A stretch of 31,260 nucleotides of DNA from Streptomyces sp. NRRL B-1140 (GCF_001280065.1 NZ_LGEA01000013.1:1-31260); one strand, 5' to 3'. Positions 16,296-24,505 are shown, numbered from the stretch's first letter. Notes: generated by a model from the sequence alone, not told the origin. Program-made: numbers and translations.

Positions 16296-17525
16296 ATGGG
16301 ACGAGTCTCACGCAGGGCGTTCGCGGTCGCGGCGCTGTCGGCTTTCGCCATGATGCCTCAGGCGTCGGCCGCGAGCGGACGTGGGGGCGGGGCGCAGGGC
16401 TCCGAGATGCGCGGCGTCTGGATCGCGTCCGTGGCCAACCGCGACTGGCCGTCGAAGCCGGGGCTGACCGCCTCGCAGCAGCGCGCCGAACTGCTCGCCC
16501 ACCTCGACACGGCGGTCCGCAACCGGCTCAACACCGTGTTCTTCCAGGTCCGGCCCACGGCGGACGCCCTGTGGCCCTCACCGTACGAGCCGTGGTCGCA
16601 GTACCTCACCGGCACCCAGGGCAAGAACCCCGGGTGGGATCCGCTGGGCACGGCCGTCAAGGAGGCGCACGCCCGGGGTCTTCGGCTGCACGCGTGGTTC
16701 AACCCGTACCGGATCGCCGTCCACGCCGACCCGACCCGGCTCGCCGCCTCCCATCCGGCGCGCAAGAACCCGGACTGGGTGGTGACGTACGGCGGCAAGC
16801 TCTTCTACAACCCGGGTCTGCCCGAGGTCCGCGCCTTCGTGGAGGACGCGATGCTCGACGCCGTGGCGAAGTACCCCGTGGACGGCGTCCACTTCGACGA
16901 CTACTTCTACCCCTACCCCGTGGCGGGGCAGACCTTCGACGACGACGACGCCTACGACGAGCACGGCGACGGCTTCCCGGACCGGGCCGCCTGGCGGCGG
17001 GACAACATCGACCGGCTGGTGCGTGAGACCGCGGACCGGGTCAAGGAGGTGCGGCCGGACGCCCACTTCGGCATCAGCCCGTTCGGCGTGTGGCGCAACG
17101 CCGGGACCGACCCCCTCGGCTCGGACACGAAGGCGGGTGTGGAGACGTACGACGATCTGCACGCGGACACCCGGAAGTGGGTGCGCGAGGGCTGGATCGA
17201 CTACATCGTCCCTCAGCTGTACTGGAACATCGGCTTCGCCGCCGCCGACTACGCGAAGCTGGTGGCCTGGTGGGCGAAGGCCGCGCGCGACAGCCCGACG
17301 CAGCTGTATGTGGGGGAGGCGCTGTACAAGGCCGGCGACCCGGCGCAGCCCGCGGCATGGCAGGAGACGGCTGAACTGTCCCGGCATCTGACGCTGGCCC
17401 GGAAGCACCCGCAGGTGCGCGGACACGTGTACTTCGCCGCCCGGGACGTGGCGGCCGACCGCATCGAGGCGATGGCACGGGTCGTCGCCGACCACTACGG
17501 GCAGCCCGCGCCGCCCCCGCGCTGA
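16296..17525 (+). CDS. Secreted glycosyl hydrolase-like protein, GHL10 (DUF187) family
   Basis: 409 residues from ATG 16296. An ATG six bases upstream is too close to the GGAG at 16285-16288, while 16296 has good spacing. The N-terminus MGRVSRRAFAV is a twin-arginine signal motif, with the signal ending near QASA (about 25), so export folded by Tat is likely. The mature protein (about 38-400) is a TIM-barrel-type domain of the GHL10/YngK kind: MRGVWIASVANRDWPS, LNTVFFQVRPTADALWPS, LRLHAWFNPYR, VDGVHFDDYFYPYP, HFGISPFGVWRN, IDYIVPQLYWNIGF. Acidic residues in the HFDDYF segment are candidate catalytic ones. The substrate is not established; cell-wall or exopolysaccharide glycans are plausible. 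Confidence 0.88.
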   Translation: MGRVSRRAFAVAALSAFAMMPQASAASGRGGGAQGSEMRGVWIASVANRDWPSKPGLTASQQRAELLAHLDTAVRNRLNTVFFQVRPTADALWPSPYEPWSQYLTGTQGKNPGWDPLGTAVKEAHARGLRLHAWFNPYRIAVHADPTRLAASHPARKNPDWVVTYGGKLFYNPGLPEVRAFVEDAMLDAVAKYPVDGVHFDDYFYPYPVAGQTFDDDDAYDEHGDGFPDRAAWRRDNIDRLVRETADRVKEVRPDAHFGISPFGVWRNAGTDPLGSDTKAGVETYDDLHADTRKWVREGWIDYIVPQLYWNIGFAAADYAKLVAWWAKAARDSPTQLYVGEALYKAGDPAQPAAWQETAELSRHLTLARKHPQVRGHVYFAARDVAADRIEAMARVVADHYGQPAPPPR

Positions 17526-17580
17526 ATCGCCTCGCGCGAGGTGCCGGCAGGGGGAAGGGCATGCTGAGTGGAGTCGCACC

Positions 17581-17629
17581 CGCGGGGCCCCGCGTTGCGC
17601 CGGGGCGGGCCTGCTACGGGCAGCCCGCC
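17581..17629. terminator. Convergent terminator region after the GHL10 and DUF1918 genes
   Basis: CGCGGGGCCCCGCG (17581-17594) is a perfect palindrome. GGCGGGC (17604-17610) and GCCCGCC (17623-17629) form a second stem. Both lie in the 120-base gap between two convergent genes and can act in both directions. There is no U-tract. Confidence 0.55.
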
Positions 17630-17645
17630 TCGCCCGTACTCCGGG

Positions 17646-17846
17646 TCACGGCCCGGTCGTGGTCTCCCTGTGCCGGATCTCCGTGTCCGGCCCCGGGGAG
17701 CACACACCCTCGTGCCCGTCCTCGAACCGGACGCGGTACGGGGGGTTGCCCTCCTGGCCGAGCACTTCGACGATCTCGCCGATCTTGTCGTGCTGACCGA
17801 CCACCCTGCCGTGCTGGACAAGCTGGTCGCCCACGGTTGCGCGCAT
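17646..17846 (-). CDS. DUF1918 domain protein
   Basis: 66 residues from ATG 17846, chosen because GGAGG lies six bases upstream; an ATG five codons earlier overlaps that site. The sequence MRATVGDQLVQHGRVVGQHDK, then GEIVEVLGQEGNPPYRVRFEDGHEGVCSPGPDTEI, is the small beta-rich DUF1918 fold, full length. It is cytoplasmic, with no known activity. It lies downstream of the EamA gene on the same strand, 90 bases away, and converges with the GHL10 gene. Confidence 0.85.
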   Translation of the reverse strand: MRATVGDQLVQHGRVVGQHDKIGEIVEVLGQEGNPPYRVRFEDGHEGVCSPGPDTEIRHRETTTGP

Positions 17847-17936
17847 CTGGGGCCTCCTCACGATGTGGGAGCAGCGGTCCGTGGCCTTGAGTCTACGGTG
17901 GGGTGCGCCCCTCGGCAGTGGCCGCGCGCTCCCCGC

Positions 17937-18857
17937 TCAGCCGCGTGATCGCTGTGTGACGGCGATGCAGACCAGCACCGCCACGGCCGTCAGCGGGGCG
18001 GCGACCGTGAGGTGCTCGCCCAGCAGCAGCACCGACCACACCAGTGTGAGCAGCGGCTGGGCGAGCTGCAACTGGCTCGCTTTGGGGATGCCGATGGCGG
18101 CCATGCCGCGGTACCAGACGACCAGCCCGGCGAACTGCGAGCCCGCCGCGACCCACAGCAGCCCCGTGACGCTGTGCGCGGTCAGCCGCACGGGTTCGTG
18201 TGCCAGGGCGATCGAGGCCACCGGCACGGTGAGGGGCAGGCACAACACCAGCGCCCAGCCGATCACCTGCCACCCCGGCATGACCCGGGCCAGCCGGCCG
18301 CCCTCGGTGTAGCCGGCCGCGCAGACCAGCAGCGCGGCGAACAGGTACAGGTCGGCGGTGGTCAGGGCGCCGCCGCTCTGCTGGACGGTGAAGGCCAGCA
18401 CCGCCGCCGCGCCCGTGAAGGCTGCGATCCAGAAGGTGCGTGAGGGCCGGGTGCCGACGCGCAGGGCCGAGAAGAGCGCCGTGGTCAGGGGGAGCAGGCC
18501 GACCACGACGGCCGCGTGCGCGGTGGTGGAGGTCTCCAGCGCCAGGGTGGTCAGCAGCGGGAAGCCGAGGACGACGCCGGCCCCGACGACCGCGAGGCCC
18601 GGCCGGTGCCGCCTGGCGGGCAGCGGCACCCGCAGCGCCAGAAGGGCGGCGCCCGCGATCACCGCGGCCAGGACGCTCCGCACGGCCACGAGCGACCAGG
18701 GACCGAAGCCCTCCAGTCCCCAGGCGGTCGCGGGGAACGTGAGGGAGAACGCCACGACCCCGAGGGCCGCCTGGAGGGTGCCGAAGCCCTGCCCCTCCCG
18801 GCCCGAGGTGGCGACTGCTATCGCGGGCGGCGCAGTAGCGCTACTCTGTGCTCTCAT
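17937..18857 (-). CDS. EamA/DMT-family exporter
   Basis: 306 residues from ATG 18857, whose CAT complement overlaps the MocR start as CATG. After a hydrophilic N-terminus of about 25 residues there are about ten hydrophobic helices in two repeats of five, as in the drug/metabolite transporter superfamily. Segments such as ALETSTTAHAAVVVGLLPLTTALFSAL and SQFAGLVVWYRGMAAIGIPKASQLQLAQPLLTLVWSVLLLGE are typical EamA halves. Members export amino acids or other small metabolites, and the substrate here is unknown. A divergent MocR-type regulator that binds amino-acid-like ligands through PLP probably controls it, which points to an amino acid or amine, as inference. Confidence 0.9.
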   Translation of the reverse strand: MRAQSSATAPPAIAVATSGREGQGFGTLQAALGVVAFSLTFPATAWGLEGFGPWSLVAVRSVLAAVIAGAALLALRVPLPARRHRPGLAVVGAGVVLGFPLLTTLALETSTTAHAAVVVGLLPLTTALFSALRVGTRPSRTFWIAAFTGAAAVLAFTVQQSGGALTTADLYLFAALLVCAAGYTEGGRLARVMPGWQVIGWALVLCLPLTVPVASIALAHEPVRLTAHSVTGLLWVAAGSQFAGLVVWYRGMAAIGIPKASQLQLAQPLLTLVWSVLLLGEHLTVAAPLTAVAVLVCIAVTQRSRG

Positions 18858-18891
18858 GCACGAGCGTAGCAGTGTGGGTGAACTGGTGGAA
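18819..18891. promoter_or_regulatory. Overlapping face-to-face promoters of the EamA and MocR genes
   Basis: The plus-strand -10 TACTCT (18842-18847) is eight bases before ATG 18856. On the minus strand TTCCAC (18891-18886) and TACGCT (18868-18863), 17 bases apart, end five bases before ATG 18857. Each promoter lies inside the other gene. AGTAGCGCTACT (18834-18845) is a perfect 12-bp palindrome over the plus -10, and a GTAGCA half-site recurs at 18866-18871; these are candidate MocR sites. Confidence 0.5.
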
Positions 18892-20292
18892 CGGCTGCGA
18901 CGGGAGCTCGACCGCTACTCTCCGGGTGAAAAGCTGCCGTCGAGTCGGGCCCTGATCGAGCGATTCCGGGTGAGCCCGGTGACGGTGTCGCGGGCCCTGG
19001 CTCAGCTCGCCGCCGAGGGTCTCGTGGTCACCCGGCCCGGCGCGGGCGCGTTCCGCGCCCAAGCCCGGACGGCACCGGCCCCCACCGGTGACACCTCCTG
19101 GCAGGAGGTCGCGCTGAGCGCCGACGGCGCCGCCGACCTCGTGCCACGCTCCGTGGACGCCTCCGGGGTGCTGGCGTCGCTGGCCGCCCCGCCGCCCGGC
19201 GTGATCGAGTTCAACGGCGGCTATCTGCACCCGTCCCTGCAGCCCGAGCGGGCCATGGCCGCCGCCCTCTCGCGTGCCGGGCGCCGTCCCGGTGCCTGGG
19301 GGCGACCGCCCATGGAGGGGCTGCCGGAATTGCGCGAGTGGTTCGCGCGGAGCGTCGGCGGCCCGGTGTCGGCCGCCGAGGTGCTGGTCACCGCCGGCGG
19401 CCAGTCCGCGCTCACCACCGCCCTGCGCGCCCTCGCCCCGCCCGGCGCACCCGTCCTGGTCGAGTCGCCCACCTACCCCGGCATGCTGGCCATCGCCCGC
19501 GCCGCCGGCCTGCGCCCGGTGCCCGTCCCGGTGGACGCCGACGGCGTACGTCCGGCGCTGCTCGCGGAGGCGTTCCGGGCCACCGGCGCCCCGGCCTTCG
19601 TCTGCCAGCCGCTCTTCCAGAACCCCACGGGCGCGGTGCTCGCGCCCGAGCGGCGCGCCGAGGTCCTGCGCATCGCCCGGGAGGCGGGTGCGTTCGTCGT
19701 CGAGGACGACTTCGTGCGGCGGCTCGTCCACGAGGACGCGGGGCCGTTGCCGCGCCCGCTGGCCGCCGACGACCCCGACGGCGTCGTCGTCCACGTCTCC
19801 TCGCTCACCAAGGCGACCTCGCCGAGCTTCCGGGTCAGTGCCCTGGCCGCCCGCGGGCCGGTTCTGGAACGGCTGCGCGCCATCCAGGTCGTCGACACGT
19901 TCTTCGTGCCGCGCCCCCTCCAGGAGGCCGCCCTCGAACTCGTCGGCTCGCCCGCTTGGCCCCGTCACCTGCGGGCCGTCTCCGCGGAGTTGAAGGCCCG
20001 CCGGGACGCGATGACCGGCGCCCTCGCCCTGCACCTGCCGGAGCTCGCCCTGCCGCACGTCCCGTCCGGCGGCTACCACCTGTGGCCACGCCTGCCCGAC
20101 GGCACGGACGAGTCGGCCCTGACCTCGGCGGCCCTGCGCGCCGGCGTCGCCCTCGCGCCCGGCCGCCCCTACTTCAGCGCCGAACCCCCGGCCGCGCACG
20201 TCCGGCTGAGCTTCGCGGCGGTCGCCGGGACCGGTGAGATCGCGGAGGGCGTACGGAGGCTGCGCACGGCCTGTGAGGAGGTGCTGGGATAA
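18856..20292 (+). CDS. MocR/PdxR-type regulator: GntR wHTH fused to a PLP aminotransferase domain
   Basis: 478 residues from ATG 18856. The N-terminal GntR winged helix (1-68) reads GEKLPSSRALIERFRVSPVTVSRALAQLAAEGLV. A linker joins it to a fold-type I aminotransferase domain (about 115-478), with NPTG (256-259), EDDF (283-286), the PLP lysine K319 in SSLTKA and R450 in HVRLSF for substrate carboxylate. The PLP-site residues look intact, so it can probably bind PLP and an amino-acid-like effector. In this family the domain senses rather than catalyses. The start codon overlaps that of the divergent EamA exporter, the likely target. Upstream in-frame codons lie inside the exporter gene and were rejected. 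Confidence 0.93.
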   Translation: MHERSSVGELVERLRRELDRYSPGEKLPSSRALIERFRVSPVTVSRALAQLAAEGLVVTRPGAGAFRAQARTAPAPTGDTSWQEVALSADGAADLVPRSVDASGVLASLAAPPPGVIEFNGGYLHPSLQPERAMAAALSRAGRRPGAWGRPPMEGLPELREWFARSVGGPVSAAEVLVTAGGQSALTTALRALAPPGAPVLVESPTYPGMLAIARAAGLRPVPVPVDADGVRPALLAEAFRATGAPAFVCQPLFQNPTGAVLAPERRAEVLRIAREAGAFVVEDDFVRRLVHEDAGPLPRPLAADDPDGVVVHVSSLTKATSPSFRVSALAARGPVLERLRAIQVVDTFFVPRPLQEAALELVGSPAWPRHLRAVSAELKARRDAMTGALALHLPELALPHVPSGGYHLWPRLPDGTDESALTSAALRAGVALAPGRPYFSAEPPAAHVRLSFAAVAGTGEIAEGVRRLRTACEEVLG

Positions 20293-20333
20293 CCGCTCGA
20301 CGCACCGTCGGACCACCTGCGAGCATCGCGGCC

Positions 20334-20774
20334 ATGACCGGCACCCCGAGCCTGCCCGAGGGCTACGAGATATCCACCGACCCCGCCCGTGTCGACCGCG
20401 AGCGAGTGCACCACTGGCTGTCCACCGACGCCTACTGGGCGCTGGGGCGCCCCCGGCAGAAGCAGGACCTGGCGATCGACGGGTCGCTCAACTTCGGCGT
20501 GTTCGACACGGTGTCGGGCGAACAGGTCGCCTACGCCCGGGTGATCACCGACCGGGCCACCTTCGCGTGGCTGTGTGACGTGTACGTCGACCCGGCGGTG
20601 CGCGGCAAGGGCGTCGGAAGCGCCCTCGTGGCCGCCGTGCGGGACGAGACGCGGTCGTACGGGGTGCGGAGGGTGCTGCTCGCCACCCACGACGCCCACG
20701 GGGTCTACGAGAAGATCGGGTTCGCCCCGCTGGAGCGCCCCGAGCACTGGATGGCGCTCATCTTCCACCAGTGA
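20334..20774 (+). CDS. GNAT-family N-acetyltransferase
   Basis: 146 residues from ATG 20334. The GNAT core is complete: strands FGVFDTVSGEQVAYARVITD and FAWLCDVYVDP, then the acetyl-CoA pyrophosphate loop RGKGVG (90-95) and the helix SALVAAVRDETRSYG, and a last segment DAHGVYEKIGFAPLE. It transfers the acetyl group of acetyl-CoA to an amine of unknown identity. It follows the MocR gene by 41 bases and could be cotranscribed with it, although a weak -10 near the ATG would allow its own transcript. If it shares the MocR regulon, its substrate may be related to the one exported, but this is speculation. Confidence 0.9.
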   Translation: MTGTPSLPEGYEISTDPARVDRERVHHWLSTDAYWALGRPRQKQDLAIDGSLNFGVFDTVSGEQVAYARVITDRATFAWLCDVYVDPAVRGKGVGSALVAAVRDETRSYGVRRVLLATHDAHGVYEKIGFAPLERPEHWMALIFHQ

Positions 20775-20812
20775 GGGTCGCGGCACCCTCGGTAACTCGT
20801 AGGTAACACCTC

Positions 20813-20841
20813 TTGACCTGCGTACTTGCTGCGCCCACGAT
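20813..20841 (+). promoter_or_regulatory. Leaderless promoter of the histidine-phosphatase-like gene
   Basis: TTGACC (20813-20818) and CACGAT (20836-20841) are 17 bases apart, and the -10 ends six bases before ATG 20848. No Shine-Dalgarno is present, so the mRNA is probably leaderless. Confidence 0.6.
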
Positions 20842-20847
20842 CGCCGC

Positions 20848-21444
20848 ATGCCACTTCGGGTCACCTTCGTCGCCGCCGCGCGCAGCTCCCCGCTGCTCGC
20901 CGAGCGTTTCGAGGACGATCGGCCGCTGGACCAGGCCGGCTGGGGCGAGGTGGAGCGCGCCGCCCGGGAGCTGCTGCCGCTCGCCGCGGCCGAACTGCGC
21001 TACTGCTCGCCGACTCCGCGCAGCCGGGCGACGGGGGAGGGGCTCGGGTACGCGCCGCTGGTGCAGCTCGGCCTGCGCGACTGCGACATGGGCCGCTGGC
21101 GCGGGCTGACCCTGGGCGAGGCGATGGCCCGCGAGCCGGACGCCGTGGACGCCTGGCTCGCAGACCCCCGCGCGACCCCGCACGGGGGCGAGTCGCTCGT
21201 CGACTTCATCACCCGTGTCGGCGGCTGGCTCGACACCCGGCCCGTCGAGGACGGCTGCCGGGTCGTGGCGGTGGCCGAGCCCTCCGTGATCCGGGCGGCC
21301 CTGGTCTACGCCCTGAAGGCACCGCCGTCGACGTACTGGAACATCGACGTCCGCCCGCTGTCGACGTCCGCCGTGACGGGCCGGGCGGGGCGCTGGAACC
21401 TCCGCTTCGACGGCGGGGCGCCGGCTCAGCCCTCGCGCGCGTAG
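20848..21444 (+). CDS. Histidine-phosphatase-fold protein lacking both catalytic histidines
   Basis: 198 residues from ATG 20848, leaderless. The fold of the CobC/phosphoglycerate-mutase-like family is recognisable: an N-terminal strand, YCSPTPRSRATGE (52-64, with the phosphate-binding Arg region), LRDCDMGRWRGLTLGEA (76-92), the HGGESL glutamate motif (112-117) and a C-terminal SVIRAALVYAL helix. The RHG signature is replaced by AAA (9-11 in VTFVAAARSS), and the second catalytic His of SHGGVIRA is Glu (E144 in AEPSVIRA). Without the nucleophile it should not be a phosphatase of the usual mechanism. It may bind a phosphorylated ligand or act as a regulator. Its 3' end overlaps the convergent DUF6314 gene by 19 bases. 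Confidence 0.8.
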   Translation: MPLRVTFVAAARSSPLLAERFEDDRPLDQAGWGEVERAARELLPLAAAELRYCSPTPRSRATGEGLGYAPLVQLGLRDCDMGRWRGLTLGEAMAREPDAVDAWLADPRATPHGGESLVDFITRVGGWLDTRPVEDGCRVVAVAEPSVIRAALVYALKAPPSTYWNIDVRPLSTSAVTGRAGRWNLRFDGGAPAQPSRA

Positions 21445-21872
21445 TCGGTCGTCAGGACCAGGTCCTTGGCGGGGCCGCGGACACGCCACACCGTCCGCCA
21501 GTGGTCGGCGTCCCGGACATGGAACTCGCCTCGGTAGAGGTCCGCCGAGCAGGGATGGTCGGCGACATGCCGTCCGGACGTGAGGTCCAGGTCGTGGAAC
21601 GGCCGCCCGTCGGCGAACCGCACGTCCGCCGTGCCGCCCGGGCCGGGCAGGAACCGCAGGGTCCGTTCGGCGGGCCGGGCGACGCCCTGCCAGACGAAGG
21701 TGCCGGACTCGTGGTGCAGGAGGCCGCCGGGCCGCTCCCCGTCCGCACGGAACTCGGTGGTTCCGGTGAACTCCCCGGCCGCGCCGCTCGCGAGATCCCG
21801 CACCGACCGCGACACCCTCCAGCGTCCGGCGAGAAACGCCAGTACATCCGGCACTGGCCAGAACTCGCCCAT
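21426..21872 (-). CDS. DUF6314 family protein
   Basis: 148 residues from ATG 21872, with GGAG four bases before it. The open frame continues to 22019, but that extension would contain the arabinofuranosidase promoter and start, so it is rejected. The protein begins FWPVPDVLAFLAGRWRVSRSVRDL and has alternating strands (GEFTGTTEFRAD, LLHHESGTFVWQG, ADVRFADGRPFHDLDLTSG, DLYRGEFHVRDADHWRTVWRVRGPAKD). It looks like a small beta-barrel of lipocalin or THAP4-like type. No catalytic residue is evident and the function is unknown. Its 3' end overlaps that of the preceding gene on the other strand. Confidence 0.75.
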   Translation of the reverse strand: MGEFWPVPDVLAFLAGRWRVSRSVRDLASGAAGEFTGTTEFRADGERPGGLLHHESGTFVWQGVARPAERTLRFLPGPGGTADVRFADGRPFHDLDLTSGRHVADHPCSADLYRGEFHVRDADHWRTVWRVRGPAKDLVLTTDYAREG

Positions 21873-21911
21873 CCCGCTCCGTTCTTCGTCCCGGCCCTGT
21901 CGCACGCCCCA

Positions 21912-21978
21912 TTGACGCGCATCCGCCCCCTCCCTATCTTGCCGTTCGAAGTGCTGATCACTGTCTGATATTTCGAAC
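21912..21978 (+). promoter_or_regulatory. Promoter and paired TTCGAA operators of the arabinofuranosidase gene
   Basis: TTGACG (21912-21917) and TATCTT (21935-21940) are 17 bases apart, an excellent principal-sigma promoter with a start near 21947. GTTCGAA (21944-21950) sits at that start and TTCGAAC (21972-21978) 27 bases further (centre to centre), as a large inverted repeat. A repressor bound here would block transcription. An arabinose or xylan-oligomer signal would be expected but is inferred. Confidence 0.6.
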
Positions 21979-22012
21979 ACCTCTACCTCTAGCAGAGAGC
22001 CGCGGAGTATCC

Positions 22013-24499
22013 ATGCCACGCACCGACGCCCGCACCCGAGGGAGAATCGGTCTCACGACCACCGCCCTCCTGACGGCGGCAGCCCTCTTACCGGCCCCCG
22101 CGCACGCCGAGGACGTGACCGACTACGCGATCACCGTCGACCCGTCCGCCCAGGGCGCGAAGATCGACGACACGATGTACGGCGTCTTCTTCGAGGACAT
22201 CAACCGCGCCGCCGACGGCGGCCTGTACGCAGAGCTCGTGCAGAACCGGTCCTTCGAGTACTCCACCGCCGACAACGGCTCCTACACGCCCCTGACCTCG
22301 TGGACCACCGGCGGGACGGCCCAGGTCGTGAACGACTCCGGCCGCCTGAACGAACGCAACCGCAACTACCTCTCCCTGGGCGCCGGTTCGTCCGTCACGA
22401 ACGCCGGTTACAACACCGGCATCCGTGTCGAGCAGGGCAAGCGGTACGACTTCTCCGTGTGGGCCCGCGCCGCGAGCGGCAGCACACTCACCGTCTCCCT
22501 GAAGGACGCCGCGGGAAGCCTGGCCACCGCACGGCAGGTCGCCGTGCAGGGCGGCTGGGCCAAGTACAAGGCCACCTTCACCGCGTCCCGCACCAGCAAC
22601 CGCGGCCGTCTCGCCGTGGCCTCCACGAACACCGCCGCGCTCGACGAGGTGTCGCTGTTCCCGCGCGAGACGTACAAGAACCAGCCGGGCGGCCTGCGCA
22701 AGGACCTCGCCCAGAAGATCGCCGACCTGCATCCGGGCTTCGTGCGCTTCCCGGGCGGCTGCCTGGTCAACACCGGCTCCATGGAGGACTACAGTGCGTC
22801 CTCGAACTGGCAGCGCAAGCGCAGCTACCAGTGGAAGGACACCGTAGGCCCGGTCGAGGAGCGCGCCACCAACGCCAACGTCTGGGGATACAACCAGAGC
22901 TACGGCCTCGGCTACTACGAGTACTTCCGCTTCTCCGAGGACATCGGCGCCATGCCGCTGCCCGTCGTCCCCGCCCTGGTCACCGGCTGCGGGCAGAACA
23001 AGGCCACCGACGACGACGCGCTGCTCGAGCGGCACATCCAGGACGCCCTGGACCTCATCGAGTTCGCCAACGGCCCCGCGACCTCCGAGTGGGGCAAGGT
23101 CCGCGCGCGGATGGGCCACCCCAAGCCCTTCCACCTCACCCACATCGAGGTCGGCAACGAGGAGAACCTCCCGAGGGAGTTCTTCGCCCGCTTCCAGAAG
23201 TTCCGGGCCGCCATCGAGGCGAAGTACCCGGAGATCACCGTCATCTCCAACTCGGGTCCCGACGACGCCGGTTCGACCTTCGACACCGCCTGGCAGCTCA
23301 ACCGCGACGCCAAGGTCGACATGGTCGACGAGCACTACTACAACAGCCCGAACTGGTTCCTGCAGAACAACGACCGCTACGACTCCTACGACCGCAACGG
23401 CCCGAAGGTCTTCCTCGGCGAATACGCCTCCCAGGGCAACGCCTGGAAGAACGGCCTGTCCGAAGCCGCCTTCATGACCGGCCTGGAGCGCAACGCCGAC
23501 GTCGTCAAGCTCGCCTCGTACGCCCCGCTGCTCGCCAACGAGGACTACGTGCAGTGGCGGCCGGACCTGATCTGGTTCAACAACCGGGCCTCCTGGAACT
23601 CGGCCAACTACGAGGTCCAGAAGCTGTTCATGAACAACGTCGGCGACCGTGTCGTGCCGTCCAGGGCCACCACCACCCCGAACGTCAGCGGCCCCATCAC
23701 CGGCGCCGTGGGCCTGTCGACGTGGGCGACCAGCGCCGCGTACGACGACGTGAAGGTCACCTCCGCGGACGGCTCGACCCTGCTCGGCGACGACTTCTCC
23801 GGTGGCGCCTCGAAGTGGACCACCAGCGGTCGTGGCAGCTGGAGCGTGCAGGACGGGGCCTACGTCCAGACCGACACCGCCGCCGAGAACACCATGGTCA
23901 CGGCGGGCGATGCGGCCTGGAAGGACTACGACCTGCAGGTGAAGGCCACCAAGAAGTCCGGCAAGGAGGGCTTCCTCGTCGCCTTCGGCGTCAAGGACAC
24001 CGGCAACTACTACTGGTGGAACCTGGGCGGCTGGAACAACACCCAGTCGGCGATCGAGCAGGCCGTGGACGGCGGCAAGAGCACCCTGCTGACGAAGCCC
24101 GGGTCGGTCGAGACCGGCCGGGCCTACGACATCGACATCAAGGTGCGTGGCCGCCAGGTCACCCTCTTCCTCGACGGCAAGGAGTGGGGCAGCTTCAGGG
24201 ACGACAAGCCGGCCGAGCCGTTCCGTCAGGTCGTCACCAGGGACGAGAAGACCGGTGACCTGATCGTCAAGGTCGTCAACGCCCAGCCGGCCGAGGCCCG
24301 TACGGCCGTCGACCTCGGTGACGTCAGGGTCGCCTCCACGGCCCGCGTCACCACGCTGGCCGCCGACCAGGACGCCGTGAACACGGAGACGGACACCCCG
24401 GTGACGCCGGTGACGTCCACGTTCCGGGGTGTGGCGAAGAAGTTCACCTACACCTTCCCCGCGAACTCCGTGACGTTCCTGAGGATCAAGCAGAGGTGA
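22013..24499 (+). CDS. Secreted GH51 alpha-L-arabinofuranosidase with accessory binding domains
   Basis: 828 residues from ATG 22013, with GGAG at 22004-22007. It is predicted to remove terminal arabinofuranosyl groups from arabinoxylan or arabinan outside the cell. A signal peptide (1-32, ending APAHA) precedes the start of the catalytic fold (TMYGVFFEDINRAADGGLYAEL). A CBM4/9-like insert lies at about 95-218. The TIM barrel (about 225-540) has acid/base E383 (IEVGNEENL) and nucleophile E470 (VFLGEYAS). A concanavalin-like domain of about 170 residues (roughly 568-738, with GNYYWWNLGGWNN) interrupts the C-terminal beta-sandwich, which resumes to the end. Its promoter carries two TTCGAA sites, and a hairpin terminator follows. 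Confidence 0.93.
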   Translation: MPRTDARTRGRIGLTTTALLTAAALLPAPAHAEDVTDYAITVDPSAQGAKIDDTMYGVFFEDINRAADGGLYAELVQNRSFEYSTADNGSYTPLTSWTTGGTAQVVNDSGRLNERNRNYLSLGAGSSVTNAGYNTGIRVEQGKRYDFSVWARAASGSTLTVSLKDAAGSLATARQVAVQGGWAKYKATFTASRTSNRGRLAVASTNTAALDEVSLFPRETYKNQPGGLRKDLAQKIADLHPGFVRFPGGCLVNTGSMEDYSASSNWQRKRSYQWKDTVGPVEERATNANVWGYNQSYGLGYYEYFRFSEDIGAMPLPVVPALVTGCGQNKATDDDALLERHIQDALDLIEFANGPATSEWGKVRARMGHPKPFHLTHIEVGNEENLPREFFARFQKFRAAIEAKYPEITVISNSGPDDAGSTFDTAWQLNRDAKVDMVDEHYYNSPNWFLQNNDRYDSYDRNGPKVFLGEYASQGNAWKNGLSEAAFMTGLERNADVVKLASYAPLLANEDYVQWRPDLIWFNNRASWNSANYEVQKLFMNNVGDRVVPSRATTTPNVSGPITGAVGLSTWATSAAYDDVKVTSADGSTLLGDDFSGGASKWTTSGRGSWSVQDGAYVQTDTAAENTMVTAGDAAWKDYDLQVKATKKSGKEGFLVAFGVKDTGNYYWWNLGGWNNTQSAIEQAVDGGKSTLLTKPGSVETGRAYDIDIKVRGRQVTLFLDGKEWGSFRDDKPAEPFRQVVTRDEKTGDLIVKVVNAQPAEARTAVDLGDVRVASTARVTTLAADQDAVNTETDTPVTPVTSTFRGVAKKFTYTFPANSVTFLRIKQR

Positions 24500-24505
24500 C
24501 ATCCC

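Noticed and set aside
21873..22019. Longer DUF6314 protein starting at 22019
   Set aside because: The extension would cover the arabinofuranosidase promoter, operators and start codon; the family-like N-terminus follows ATG 21872.
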